DNA from: JAOPZW01 sp963789015 | GTDB taxonomy: Bacteria > Actinomycetota > Thermoleophilia > Solirubrobacterales > Solirubrobacteraceae | Length of the DNA stretch: 64,000 nucleotides | Assembly: GCA_963789015.1 (NCBI GenBank) | Contig: CAWBIU010000004.1 | Span: 496,001-560,000, forward strand | Direction of reading: 5' to 3' | In this document: piece by piece, positions 20,526-28,852 of the stretch | How positions within the stretch are numbered: position 1 is the stretch's first letter | How the letters are laid out: every line of letters starts with the position of its first letter | Translations under genes and position numbers: made by a program | Notes under the pieces: generated by a model | Databases searched by the model: none | What the model was told of the DNA's origin: nothing | Seen by the model: the letters and a program-made list of their open reading frames with translations, nothing else

Positions 20526-21662
20526 GTGCTGCGCCCCACGCCACGCGTCGCGATCAGCGCCATCTTCTTCCTCAACGGCGCGATGTTCTCGGCCTGGTAC
20601 GCGCGCGTGCCGGCCATCAGCGACCGCCTCGACCTGAGCCCCGGGGAGATCGGCGTCGCGCTGCTCGGCGCGCCGCTCGGGCTGCTGCTGGCCCAGCCGC
20701 TGGCCGGGGCGCTCGTCGCCCGCCGCGGCTCCTACGCGCTGCTGCGCCTCGCACCCGTGGCGATGGTCGCCATCGCGCTGCCCGCGCTCGCCGTCGACCT
20801 CCCGACGCTGGCGCTCGCCGTCCTGCTGACCGGCGCGACGAACGGCGTGCTCGACATCACCATGAACGCCCAGGGGCTGGCCGTCGAGCGCGCCGCCGGG
20901 CGCGGCCTGTTCGCCTCGCTGCACGCCGCCTTCTCGTTCGGCGCGCTGGCCGGCGCGGCGAGCGCGGGAGCGATCGCCGGCGCCGGCGTCGCGCCGCTCG
21001 CCCACCTCGCTGCCTGGGGAGCGGTCGGCGCGGTCGCGGCGGCGATCGCGAGCCGCGGCCTGATCGACGACGCCGAGCACGCGAGCCCGGCGGCGCCGCG
21101 CATCGCGCGGCCGAGCCGCCGGCTGGCCGCCGTCGGCGCGATCGCGTTCTGCGCGCTGCTCGCCGAGGGCGCGGTGTTCGACTGGAGCGGCCTGTACCTC
21201 GACCGCGACACCGGCGCCTCGGCGACGCTCGCGCCGATGGGGCTGGCCGTGTTCTCGCTGACCATGGGGATCGGGCGGCTGATCGCCGACCGCCTGGCCG
21301 CCGCGCACGGCGCGCGGAGGGTCGTTCGCGCGGGCGCGACAATCGCCGCCGCCGGCCTCACCGCAGCGCTCGCCGCCGGCACGCCCGCGGCCGGGATCGC
21401 CGGCTTCGCGGTCATGGGCTTCGGTCTGTCGGCCGTGTTCCCGCTCACCCTGCGCGCGGCGGGCGGCGGCGAGTCCCACTCCGGGCCGGAGCTCGCGGCC
21501 GTCTCGACGCTCGGCTACACCGGCTTCCTGCTCGGCCCGCCGTTCATCGGCGTGCTGGCCGAGGTCTCGGGGCTCGGCGCCGCGCTGCTCGTCGTCAGCG
21601 CCGCCCTGCTGCTCACCGCCGTGCTCGCCCGCGCGCTGCGTCCGGCCGCCGCGCGGGCCTAG
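20526..21662 (+). CDS. MFS transporter
   Basis: A 378-residue membrane protein with about 12 hydrophobic segments. It begins AISAIFFLNGAMFSAWYARVP, typical of the YbjJ/fucose-permease-like MFS group, and has GVLDITMNAQGLAVER near residue 105 and an inter-domain loop near 180-200. The N-terminal LSPGEIGVALLGAPLGLLLA region fits the usual MFS loop 2 area. Substrate unknown. GTG at 20526 is the first plausible start, 5 nt after the zinc-finger gene; an upstream start would overlap that gene. The TAG stop is shared, within CTAG, with the convergent MFS gene. Confidence 0.85.
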   Translation: MLRPTPRVAISAIFFLNGAMFSAWYARVPAISDRLDLSPGEIGVALLGAPLGLLLAQPLAGALVARRGSYALLRLAPVAMVAIALPALAVDLPTLALAVLLTGATNGVLDITMNAQGLAVERAAGRGLFASLHAAFSFGALAGAASAGAIAGAGVAPLAHLAAWGAVGAVAAAIASRGLIDDAEHASPAAPRIARPSRRLAAVGAIAFCALLAEGAVFDWSGLYLDRDTGASATLAPMGLAVFSLTMGIGRLIADRLAAAHGARRVVRAGATIAAAGLTAALAAGTPAAGIAGFAVMGFGLSAVFPLTLRAAGGGESHSGPELAAVSTLGYTGFLLGPPFIGVLAEVSGLGAALLVVSAALLLTAVLARALRPAAARA

Positions 21663-22870
21663 GCCGAGAGGACGCCGGCCGGCGCCAGCGTCTTGCGCCG
21701 GGCGAAGGCGAGCACGCCACCGATCGACGCCGTCCCAGCGGCGACGAGGAACGACACGCGCCAGTCGGCGGCCTCGACGACGAGGCCGGCCAGGGCGTTG
21801 CCGAGCGCGATCCCGATGACGAGCGCGGTGATCGGCCACGTGAACGCCTCGGTCAGCGCGCCCGGAGGGGCGACCTGCCCTGCAAGTTGGACCGCGCTGG
21901 CCAGCAGCGGCGCGATGGCCACGCCGGCGAGCAGGCACAGCGCGGGCATGGCCCACAGCGACGGGGCCGCGGCGAGCGGCAGGAAGGTGAGCGGGAGCGC
22001 CAGCGCCAGGCGCACGAAGGTCGAGGCGAGCGGCACCCGGCCGACCCAGCCGCCGTAGGCGATGCCGCTGAGCATGCTCCCCAGTGACCACACCGACAGC
22101 AGCACGCCGGCCCACGCACGCTGGGCCATGTCCTCGCTGAACGCGGGCAGCGTGACCTCCATCATCCCGAAGCACAGCCCGAGCGGGACCGCCGTCGCCA
22201 CGATCGTGCGCAGCCCCGAGGAGCGCAGCGCACCGAGCCAGCCGTACGCCGCGCCGGGTTCCTCCGGGCGCCAGTCGCGCGACGGCGGCGAGGAGACGAA
22301 GGCGATCGTCCCGACGGTCACGAGCGCCGCCGACAGGCCGAGCGCGATCGCGGGGGAGAGCAGCGCGGTGGCCGCCGCGGTGAGCAGCGGCCCGAGCACG
22401 AAGAGCATCTCCACGAGCACCGAGTCCAGCGCGTAGGCGGTCGACACGAGGTCGGGCTCGTCGCGCAACATGCTCTGCCACAACGGCCGCAGCGTCGCGC
22501 CGACCGGCGGAATGAGCAGACCCGCCAGGAGCGCCACCGGGACGAGCACCGCTGCCGGCGCGTCGAGGAAGCTGAGCCCGACGAGCGCGCCGAGCGCCAC
22601 GACGTGCAGGGCCGCCATCGGCAGCAGCACGGGCCGCTGCCCGAGGCGGTCGATGATCCGCGCGGCGAGCGGCTGCCCGGCGCCCGCGCCGAGCGCGTAG
22701 GCGGCGGCGACGACGCCGGCGATCGCATAGGAGCCCGTGCGCTGGCGCAGGAAGAGCACGATGGCCAGCGAGTCCATCCCGATCGGCAGCCGCGCGACGA
22801 GCGCCGCGAGGATCAGCGGCCGGACGTGCGGGGTGCGCAGGATGCGGGCGTAACGCGCCCGGGCGCTCAC
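21659..22870 (-). CDS. MFS transporter
   Basis: A 403-residue 12-segment membrane protein, not closely similar to its convergent neighbour. It begins with a cytoplasmic end and LILAALVARLPIGMDSLAIV, then RTGSYAIAGVVAAAYALGAG and IIDRLGQRPVL, the MFS loop-2 motif. FAFVSSPPSRDW-like text marks the central loop near residue 200. Drug or metabolite export is plausible but not shown. GTG at 22870 overlaps the stop of the HD-hydrolase gene (GTGA), so both minus-strand genes form an operon. Confidence 0.86.
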   Translation of the reverse strand: MSARARYARILRTPHVRPLILAALVARLPIGMDSLAIVLFLRQRTGSYAIAGVVAAAYALGAGAGQPLAARIIDRLGQRPVLLPMAALHVVALGALVGLSFLDAPAAVLVPVALLAGLLIPPVGATLRPLWQSMLRDEPDLVSTAYALDSVLVEMLFVLGPLLTAAATALLSPAIALGLSAALVTVGTIAFVSSPPSRDWRPEEPGAAYGWLGALRSSGLRTIVATAVPLGLCFGMMEVTLPAFSEDMAQRAWAGVLLSVWSLGSMLSGIAYGGWVGRVPLASTFVRLALALPLTFLPLAAAPSLWAMPALCLLAGVAIAPLLASAVQLAGQVAPPGALTEAFTWPITALVIGIALGNALAGLVVEAADWRVSFLVAAGTASIGGVLAFARRKTLAPAGVLSA

Positions 22871-23451
22871 GCCGCCGCGCCGGATCCCTTCACGCCGAGC
22901 TCCTCCGCGCGCTCCTCGAGCGCGGCGATCACGAAGCGCACGTGCTCGTCGAAGTCGACGCCGAGCTCGTCGGCGCCGGCGCGGACGTCCTCGCGGTTGA
23001 CCGCGGCGGCGAAGCTGGGCTGCTTGAGCTTCTTCTTGACCGACTTCGGGGTCAGGCCGGCCAGGCCCTCCGGGCGCACGTACGCACACGCGAGCAGGAA
23101 GCCCGACAGCTCGTCGACGGCGTAGAGCGTCTTCTCCATGGGCGAGTCGCGCGAGACCCCGAGGAAGTCGGCGTGCGACGCGATCGCGCGGACCACGACG
23201 GGATCGACGTCGCGACGCTCGAGCTCGGCCAGCGCGACGCGCGGGTGGCCGGTGTCGAGGTCCGGGTGGCGCTCGTAGTCCATGTCGTGCAGGAGGCCGA
23301 CGACGCCCCACTGCTCCTCGTCCTCGCCGCGCTTGCGGGCATAGGCCACCATCGCCGTCTCGACGGCCAGGCAGTGGCGCCGCAGCGACTCGGACTGCAC
23401 CCATTCGGTGAGAAGGGACCAGGCCTCCTCGCGCGAAAGCCTCACCGACAT
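22867..23451 (-). CDS. HD-domain metal-dependent phosphohydrolase
   Basis: The 194-residue protein has the HD ligand series: His in ESLRRHCLAVETAM near residue 26, HD in GLLHDMDYERHPD near 54, His in ASHADFLG near 92 and Asp in YAVDELSGFL near 110. Such small HD proteins hydrolyse nucleotides or other phosphoesters with divalent metal; the substrate is unknown. ATG at 23451 has no Shine-Dalgarno but TAGCTT on the minus strand (23459-23464) lies 7 nt upstream. The next gene is the MFS transporter, translationally coupled. Divergent from murA. Confidence 0.85.
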   Translation of the reverse strand: MSVRLSREEAWSLLTEWVQSESLRRHCLAVETAMVAYARKRGEDEEQWGVVGLLHDMDYERHPDLDTGHPRVALAELERRDVDPVVVRAIASHADFLGVSRDSPMEKTLYAVDELSGFLLACAYVRPEGLAGLTPKSVKKKLKQPSFAAAVNREDVRAGADELGVDFDEHVRFVIAALEERAEELGVKGSGAAA

Positions 23452-23503
23452 GGCTGTTAAGCTAGCCGAGCCGCCGATCCCCACCCCCGCGGCCCCCGCA
23501 CGT
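23452..23503. promoter_or_regulatory. Divergent overlapping -10 elements, HD hydrolase / murA
   Basis: TAAGCT on the plus strand (23458-23463) and TAGCTT on the minus strand (23459-23464) overlap by five bases. If both work, only one polymerase could open the region at a time. The minus promoter sits 7 nt from the HD gene start; the plus promoter would give murA a leader of about 35 nt that lacks a Shine-Dalgarno. Pattern evidence only. Confidence 0.45.
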
Positions 23504-24814
23504 ATGGAGAAGTTCGTCATCGACGGCGGCGTGCCCTTGCGCGGCACGGTCGTTCCCGCCGGCAACAAGAACGGCGCGCTGCCGATTCTCGCCGCCTCGG
23601 TCCTGACGGCCGAGGAGGTCGTCGTGCGCAACGTCCCGCGCATCCGCGACGTCGAGGCGATGCTGCGCGTCCTCGAGGGGCTCGGCGTGACCGTCGACTG
23701 GCGCGACGACAACGAGGTCGCGCTGTGCGCGGCCGGCGTCGACCGCGACGCGCGCGTCGACCGCTCGCACGCCGAGCGGATCCGCGCCTCGTTCCTCCTC
23801 GCCGGCCCGCTGCTCGCGCGCTTCGGGCAGGCCGACATGCCGCCGCCCGGCGGCGACGTCATCGGCCGCCGGCGCCTGGACCCGCACCTCGACGCGTTCC
23901 GTGCGCTCGGGGCGAGCTACGTGCACGAGCGCGACGTCGTCCTCACCGCGCCCAACGGCAGGCTGCGCGCCGGCGACGTGTTCATGGACGAGCCGTCCGT
24001 CATGGCCACGGAGAACGCGCTCATGGCCGCCGCGCTGACGCCCGGCACGACCGTGCTCGGCAACGCCGCCTGCGAGCCGCACGTCCAGGACCTGGCGCGC
24101 ATGCTGCAGAAGATGGGCGCCGACATCCAGGGGATCGGCTCGAACGTCATCACCATCACCGGCCGCGACGAGCTCGGCGGCTGCGTCCACCGGGTCGGGC
24201 CCGACCACATCGAGATCGGCTCGTTCATCGCCCTGGCCGGCGTGACGCGCGGCGAGGTCCGCATCAAGGACACCAACCCCGACGACCTGCGGATGATCCG
24301 CCTCATCTTCGGGCGCCTGGGCCTGCGCACCGAGCTGGACGGCGCCGACGTCGTCGTGCCCGGCGACCAGGGCCTGATCGCACAGCGCGACGTCGGCGAG
24401 TTCAAGGGCAAGATCCAGGACGGCCCGTGGCCCGCGTTCCCGGCCGACCTGACGTCGATCGCCATCGCGCTGGCCACGCAGTGCAGCGGCTCGGTCCTCG
24501 TCCACGAGTGGATGTTCGAGAACCGCATGATCTTCACCGACAAGCTCGTGCTCATGGGCGCGGACATCACGCTGTGCGACCCGCACCGCGCGATCGTCAA
24601 CGGACCCAGCCGCCTGCGCGGCGAGCGCGTCGAGTCGCCCGACATCCGCGCCGGCATGGCGATGCTCATCGCCGCCCTGTGCGCGGACGGCCGCAGCGAG
24701 ATCGGCAACATCCGCCAGATCGACCGCGGCTACGAACGCATCGACGAGCGCCTGCGCGACCTCGGCGCGCAGATCGAGCGGGTGGCGTCCCAGCCGCAGC
24801 CCGCCGGCGTGTGA
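23504..24814 (+). CDS. murA: UDP-N-acetylglucosamine 1-carboxyvinyltransferase
   Basis: The 436-residue enzyme transfers enolpyruvate from PEP to UDP-GlcNAc, the first committed step of peptidoglycan synthesis. It shows GNKNGALPILAAS near residue 20 (the catalytic Lys region), PPPGGDVIGRRRLDPHL near 114 and later EIGNIRQIDRGYERIDERL near 405. The active-site Cys of E. coli MurA is replaced by Asp118, as in mycobacteria, which is known to cause intrinsic fosfomycin resistance. ATG 23504 gives the usual MEKFVI start; ATG 23451 in the same frame would add 18 residues. The stop overlaps hisZ (GTGA). Confidence 0.93.
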   Translation: MEKFVIDGGVPLRGTVVPAGNKNGALPILAASVLTAEEVVVRNVPRIRDVEAMLRVLEGLGVTVDWRDDNEVALCAAGVDRDARVDRSHAERIRASFLLAGPLLARFGQADMPPPGGDVIGRRRLDPHLDAFRALGASYVHERDVVLTAPNGRLRAGDVFMDEPSVMATENALMAAALTPGTTVLGNAACEPHVQDLARMLQKMGADIQGIGSNVITITGRDELGGCVHRVGPDHIEIGSFIALAGVTRGEVRIKDTNPDDLRMIRLIFGRLGLRTELDGADVVVPGDQGLIAQRDVGEFKGKIQDGPWPAFPADLTSIAIALATQCSGSVLVHEWMFENRMIFTDKLVLMGADITLCDPHRAIVNGPSRLRGERVESPDIRAGMAMLIAALCADGRSEIGNIRQIDRGYERIDERLRDLGAQIERVASQPQPAGV

Positions 24815-25776
24815 TCCACCCCATCCCCAGCGGCACGCGCGACGTCCTGCCGGACGAGATGCGCGAGCTGCACGCGATCAGCGAGGGCCTGCGCTCCGCG
24901 TTCGCGTCCCACGGGTACGGGGAGGTGTACACGCCGGCGATCGAGTACGAGGACGTCCTGCGTCGCGCGCCCGGCGGCGTGCCGCCCGCCTACCGCGTGT
25001 TCGACGACCACGGCGAGGTGCTCGCCCTGCGGGCCGACATGACGGTGCCGATCGCCCGCCTGGTGTCCACGCGCTACGCGACGGCCGAGCCGCCCCTGCG
25101 CTTCTGCTACGTCGCCCACGTCTACCGCGCCGTGCGCCCGCACCGTGGCCAGATGCGCGAGTTCCTGCAGGCCGGGATCGAGCTCGTCGGGGCGCCGGGC
25201 TCGCAGGGGACGGCCGAGGCGCTGACCGTCCTGTGCCACGCGCTCGACGCCGTCGGCCTGCGCGACTACCGCGTCGGCCTCGGCGACGCCTCGCTGTTCC
25301 CGGCCCTGATGGCCGCCTTCGACGTGCCCGAGGAGGCGCGCGAGCGGATGCTCCACGAGCTGGCCACGAAGGACCTCGTCGGGCTCGAGCGCGAGGTCGC
25401 GCGCCTGGACCTCGGCGCCGAGGCCTCCGACCTGCTCGTCCGCGTGCCGCAATTGCGCGGCGGCCCCGACGTGCTGCACGCCGAGTCCGGCCCGGTGGCC
25501 GACGCGCTGGCCAACCTGCGCGCGCTGCTCGACCTGCTGGAGCCGGCGGTGGCCGAGCGCGTGATCTTCGACCTCGGGCTGGCCCGCGGCCTGGGCTACT
25601 ACACGGGCGCGGTGTTCGACGTCTACGACCCGTCGCTGGGCGCGCCGCTCGGCGGCGGCGGGCGCTACGACGAGCTGCTCGGGCGCTTCGGCCGCTCGCA
25701 GCCCGCGGTCGGCTTCGCGCTGGGCGTCGACCGCCTGCACGTCGCGCTGTCGGGCGAGGAGCGCGGCGGGCTGTGA
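24811..25776 (+). CDS. hisZ: ATP phosphoribosyltransferase regulatory subunit
   Basis: The 321-residue protein is a class II aaRS-like HisZ. It begins HPIPSGTRDVLPDEMREL and carries RADMTVPIARLVSTRY near residue 73, YRAVRPHRGQMREFLQAGIE near 108, FDLGLARGLGYYTGAVFDVY near 253 and GGGGRYDELLGRFG near 282. It is shorter than HisRS and lacks its C-terminal anticodon domain, so it is the regulatory partner that activates short HisG. GTG 24811 overlaps the murA stop and hisG begins within its own stop, which supports HisZ over a second histidyl-tRNA synthetase. Confidence 0.92.
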   Translation: MIHPIPSGTRDVLPDEMRELHAISEGLRSAFASHGYGEVYTPAIEYEDVLRRAPGGVPPAYRVFDDHGEVLALRADMTVPIARLVSTRYATAEPPLRFCYVAHVYRAVRPHRGQMREFLQAGIELVGAPGSQGTAEALTVLCHALDAVGLRDYRVGLGDASLFPALMAAFDVPEEARERMLHELATKDLVGLEREVARLDLGAEASDLLVRVPQLRGGPDVLHAESGPVADALANLRALLDLLEPAVAERVIFDLGLARGLGYYTGAVFDVYDPSLGAPLGGGGRYDELLGRFGRSQPAVGFALGVDRLHVALSGEERGGL

Positions 25777-26408
25777 ACCGCTTCGGCCTGACCATCGCCG
25801 TCCCGCGCGGCGCGCTGCTGCGCGAGACGCTCGACGCGCTCGACGGCATCGGCATCGACACCGCGAGCGTGCGCGCCAACGACCGCCGGCTGCTGTTCGA
25901 CGACGCGGGCATCGTGACGATGCGCCCGAGCGACGTGCCGACGTACGTCGAGGCGGGCGCGGCGGACATCGGGATCACCGGCAAGGACGTGCTCATGGAG
26001 CAGTCCGAGCGCTCGGTCTTCGAGATCCTCGACCTCGGCTTCGGCCCGTGCCGGATGGTGCTGGCCAGCGTCGAGGGCGAGCCCGACCCGGCCGTCGAGG
26101 CGCTGCGGCGGCTCGGCGTCGTCCGCGTGGCCACGAAGTACCCGCGCGTCGCCGCCGCCTTCTTCGAGCGCACGGGCCGCCAGGCGGAGATCGTCGAGGT
26201 CAAGGGCTCGGTCGAGCTCGCCCCGCTGACCGGACTCGTCGAGGCCATCGTCGACCTCACCGCGACGGGTACGACGCTGCGCGAGAACCGGCTCGCGGTG
26301 CGCGAGGAGATCGCCGTCTCGACGGCACGGCTGATCGCCAACCCGGTCGCCCACAAGCTCAAGGCCGCCGCCGTCGACGAGCTCGTGGAGGGCCTGCGTG
26401 GCCGTTGA
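25773..26408 (+). CDS. hisG: ATP phosphoribosyltransferase catalytic subunit (short form)
   Basis: The 211-residue protein catalyses the first step of histidine synthesis, joining ATP and PRPP. It has LTIAVPRGALLRETL near residue 5, DVPTYVEAGAADIGITGKDVL near 53 and the PRPP loop DLTATGTTLRENRL near 160. It lacks the C-terminal regulatory ACT-like domain of long HisG, so it should need HisZ, encoded immediately upstream and overlapping by 4 nt. GTG 25773 is the coupled start. Feedback control by histidine would act through HisZ. hisD overlaps its end by 11 nt. Confidence 0.94.
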   Translation: MNRFGLTIAVPRGALLRETLDALDGIGIDTASVRANDRRLLFDDAGIVTMRPSDVPTYVEAGAADIGITGKDVLMEQSERSVFEILDLGFGPCRMVLASVEGEPDPAVEALRRLGVVRVATKYPRVAAAFFERTGRQAEIVEVKGSVELAPLTGLVEAIVDLTATGTTLRENRLAVREEIAVSTARLIANPVAHKLKAAAVDELVEGLRGR

Positions 26409-27621
26409 GCGCCTGGCGCTCGACGGCGACCCGGCCGCCGCGGCGGCGCGCGTGCACGCTCTCGCCCCGGGTGGTGGGTCGGTCACCGCGACGGTGCGCG
26501 AGATCGTCGACGCCGTCCGCGCGGGCGGCGACGAGGCGCTGGCCGACTACGTCGAGCGCCTGGACCGCGTCGAGGGCGCGCTCGAGGTCACCCGCGAGGA
26601 GCTCGACGACGCGCTCGCCGCGCTTGATCCCGAGGTCCGGCGGGGGCTTCAGGTGGCGATCGACAACGTCCGCGCGGTGGCCGAGGCGGAGCTCGTGCCC
26701 GACGCCGAGGTCGCGCTGCCCCAGGGCCAGACCGTCCGGGTGCGCGAGGTGCCCGTGGGCCGCGCCGCGATCTACGTGCCCGGCGGTCGCGCACCGTACC
26801 CGAGCACGGTCGTCATGGGCGTGATGGCCGCGCGCGCGGCCGGGGTCGAGGAGGTCGTCGTGTGCGCCCCCGGCGCGCACCCCGTGATCCTCGCCGCGTG
26901 CGCGCTGTGCGAGGCGGACGCCGTCTACCGGATGGGCGGGGCGCAGGCGGTCGCCGCGCTGGCCTACGGGACCGCGACGGTCCCGCGCGCCGACGTGATC
27001 GCCGGGCCGGGCAACCTCTACGTCCAGGAGGCCAAGCGGCTGGTCGGCGGCGACGTCGGGATCGACGGATTCGCCGGTCCCAGCGACGTCGTCGTGCTCG
27101 CCACCGCCGGGGCCGATCCGCGCCTCGTGTCGATCGACCTCGCCGCGCAGGCCGAGCACGGCCCCGGCACGATCGTCTGCGCGGTCAGCGACGACCCGGC
27201 GCTGCTCGACGCCGTCGACCTCGACCCCGGCGAGGCGGCCGCCGCGCTCGTCGACGCGCCCGACCCCGAGGCCGCGCTCGCGTTCGCCGAGGCCTTCGCG
27301 CCCGAGCATCTCGAGCTCGTCGGCGAGGCCGCCGAGGCGCTCGCCCCACGCGTGCGCAGCGCCGGCTGCCTGTTCGTCGGCCGCGAGAGCGCGACCGCGT
27401 TCGGCGACTACGTGGCGGGCTCGAACCACACGCTGCCCACCGGCGGCGCGGCGCGCTTCGCCTCCGGGCTCGGGCCGCGCCATTTCCGGCGGCGCATGAG
27501 CGAGGTGCGCATCGGGCCCGCCGCGGGCGCGCTCGCGCGGGCCGCGGCGCCGATCGCGCGGGCCGAGGGCTTCGAGCTCCACGCAGCGTCGATGGAGGTT
27601 CGGGAGAATGCCGCCTCGTGA
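26398..27621 (+). CDS. hisD: Histidinol dehydrogenase
   Basis: The 407-residue zinc enzyme oxidises histidinol twice with NAD to histidine, the last pathway steps. It shows GRAAIYVPGGRAPYPSTVVM near residue 120, GGAQAVAALAYGT near 180, the zinc-site segment IDLAAQAEHGPG near 245 and EHLELV near 303 with HTLPTGGAARF near 343. Length is slightly under the usual ~430. GTG at 26398 overlaps hisG by 11 nt in another frame. It continues into hisB with a GTGA overlap, so the whole run hisZ-hisA is one tightly coupled operon. Confidence 0.95.
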   Translation: MAVERLALDGDPAAAAARVHALAPGGGSVTATVREIVDAVRAGGDEALADYVERLDRVEGALEVTREELDDALAALDPEVRRGLQVAIDNVRAVAEAELVPDAEVALPQGQTVRVREVPVGRAAIYVPGGRAPYPSTVVMGVMAARAAGVEEVVVCAPGAHPVILAACALCEADAVYRMGGAQAVAALAYGTATVPRADVIAGPGNLYVQEAKRLVGGDVGIDGFAGPSDVVVLATAGADPRLVSIDLAAQAEHGPGTIVCAVSDDPALLDAVDLDPGEAAAALVDAPDPEAALAFAEAFAPEHLELVGEAAEALAPRVRSAGCLFVGRESATAFGDYVAGSNHTLPTGGAARFASGLGPRHFRRRMSEVRIGPAAGALARAAAPIARAEGFELHAASMEVRENAAS

Positions 27622-28214
27622 CGCGCACCGCCGACATCGAGCGCCGCACCGCCGAGACGTCCGTCGAGCTCACGCTCGGCCTCGACGGCTCGGGCGCGGG
27701 GACGCGCTCGACCGGCGTCGGCTTCCTCGACCACATGCTCGACCTCGTCGCCCGCCACGGGCGGCTGGACCTCGACGTCACGGCCAGCGGCGACCTCGAG
27801 ACGGGCGCGCACCACACCGTCGAGGACGTCGGCATCGTGCTCGGCCAGGCGCTCGACCGCGCGCTCGGCGACCGCGCCGGGATCACCCGATACGGCCACG
27901 CCGTCGTGCCGATGGACGAGTCGCGCGCGTCGTGCGCGATCGACATCTCCGGGCGCCCGTTCTGCCGCTTCGAGGGCACGCTGCTGCCACAGGGCGAGAC
28001 CGGCGGCTTCGATCACGAGCTGGCCGAGGAGTTCTTCCGGGCCGTGGCGACCAGCGCGCGCCTGACGCTGCACATCACGATCGAGGTCGGCACGAACGCC
28101 CACCACATGATCGAGGCCGCCTTCAAGGCCTTCGCCCGCGCGCTGCGCGCCGCCGTGACCGTCGACCCGACCGAGTCCGGCGTGCCCTCGACGAAGGGGA
28201 CGCTGACGGCATGA
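27618..28214 (+). CDS. hisB: Imidazoleglycerol-phosphate dehydratase
   Basis: The 198-residue monofunctional IGPD removes water from imidazole glycerol phosphate. It has the Mn-binding His groups GFLDHMLDLVARHG near residue 35, GAHHTVEDVGIVLGQAL near 62, FFRAVATSARLTLHI near 140 and NAHHMIEAAFKAFARALR near 161. No histidinol-phosphatase domain is fused, unlike E. coli HisB. GTG at 27618 overlaps the hisD stop. hisC, the aminotransferase normally between hisD and hisB, is absent here. Confidence 0.96.
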   Translation: MTRTADIERRTAETSVELTLGLDGSGAGTRSTGVGFLDHMLDLVARHGRLDLDVTASGDLETGAHHTVEDVGIVLGQALDRALGDRAGITRYGHAVVPMDESRASCAIDISGRPFCRFEGTLLPQGETGGFDHELAEEFFRAVATSARLTLHITIEVGTNAHHMIEAAFKAFARALRAAVTVDPTESGVPSTKGTLTA

Positions 28215-28852
28215 GCGAGGTCACGGTCGGCGTCGTCGACTACGGAATGGGCAACCGCCGCAGCGTCGAGAAGGCGCTCGACCGCGTCGGCGCGCGCGCG
28301 GTGGTGACCGGCGACCACGAGGCGCTGATGGGCGCCGACGGCCTGATCGTGCCCGGCGTCGGGGCGTTCCCGGCGGCGATGCGCAGCCTGCGCGAGCTCG
28401 GCCTCGACGAGCTCGTCGTGCGGCGCGCGGAGGCCGGCACGCCCGTGCTCGGGCTGTGCCTCGGCATGCAGCTCCTGTTCGACTCCTCCGTCGAGCTCGG
28501 CGGCGACCGCGGGCTCGGGCTCCTCGGGGGCGAGGTCGCCGATCTGCGCCCGCGCGAGCCGGGCCTGAAGATCCCGCACATCGGCTGGAACGAGGTCACC
28601 CTCGAGCGGTCCTCGCCGCTGACCGAAGGGCTGCCCGAGCGCGTCGCCTTCTACCACGTGCACTCGTTCGTGGTGCGACCCGCCGAGGACGCCGACGTCG
28701 TCGGCCGCGGCGACTACGGCGGCGCGTTCCCATCGATCGTCGCGCGCGACCCGATCTACGGCGTGCAGTTCCACCCGGAGAAGTCGTCGACCCACGGCCT
28801 CGCGCTGCTGCGCAACTTCACCGCGATCTGCGCGCGGACGCCGGTGCGGTGA
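28211..28852 (+). CDS. hisH: Imidazole glycerol phosphate synthase, glutaminase subunit
   Basis: The 213-residue class I glutamine amidotransferase supplies ammonia to HisF. It has the start VGVVDYGMGNRRSVEKAL, oxyanion region LIVPGVGAFPAAM near 46, catalytic Cys83 in GLCLGMQLLF, and the His-Glu pair in GVQFHPEKSS near 190. The adjacent HisF is not next door: hisF lies 2.1 kb downstream in a separate transcription unit. ATG at 28211 overlaps the hisB stop. Confidence 0.96.
   Translation: MSEVTVGVVDYGMGNRRSVEKALDRVGARAVVTGDHEALMGADGLIVPGVGAFPAAMRSLRELGLDELVVRRAEAGTPVLGLCLGMQLLFDSSVELGGDRGLGLLGGEVADLRPREPGLKIPHIGWNEVTLERSSPLTEGLPERVAFYHVHSFVVRPAEDADVVGRGDYGGAFPSIVARDPIYGVQFHPEKSSTHGLALLRNFTAICARTPVR

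Noticed and set aside
18711..22481. A 1256-codon minus-strand frame, and similar very long antisense or shifted frames elsewhere (for example 30567-35177 plus strand)
   Set aside because: In GC-rich DNA stop codons are rare, so shadow frames are long. These read as Arg/Ala/Pro- or Gly/Asp/Val-rich low-complexity and cover several better-supported genes.
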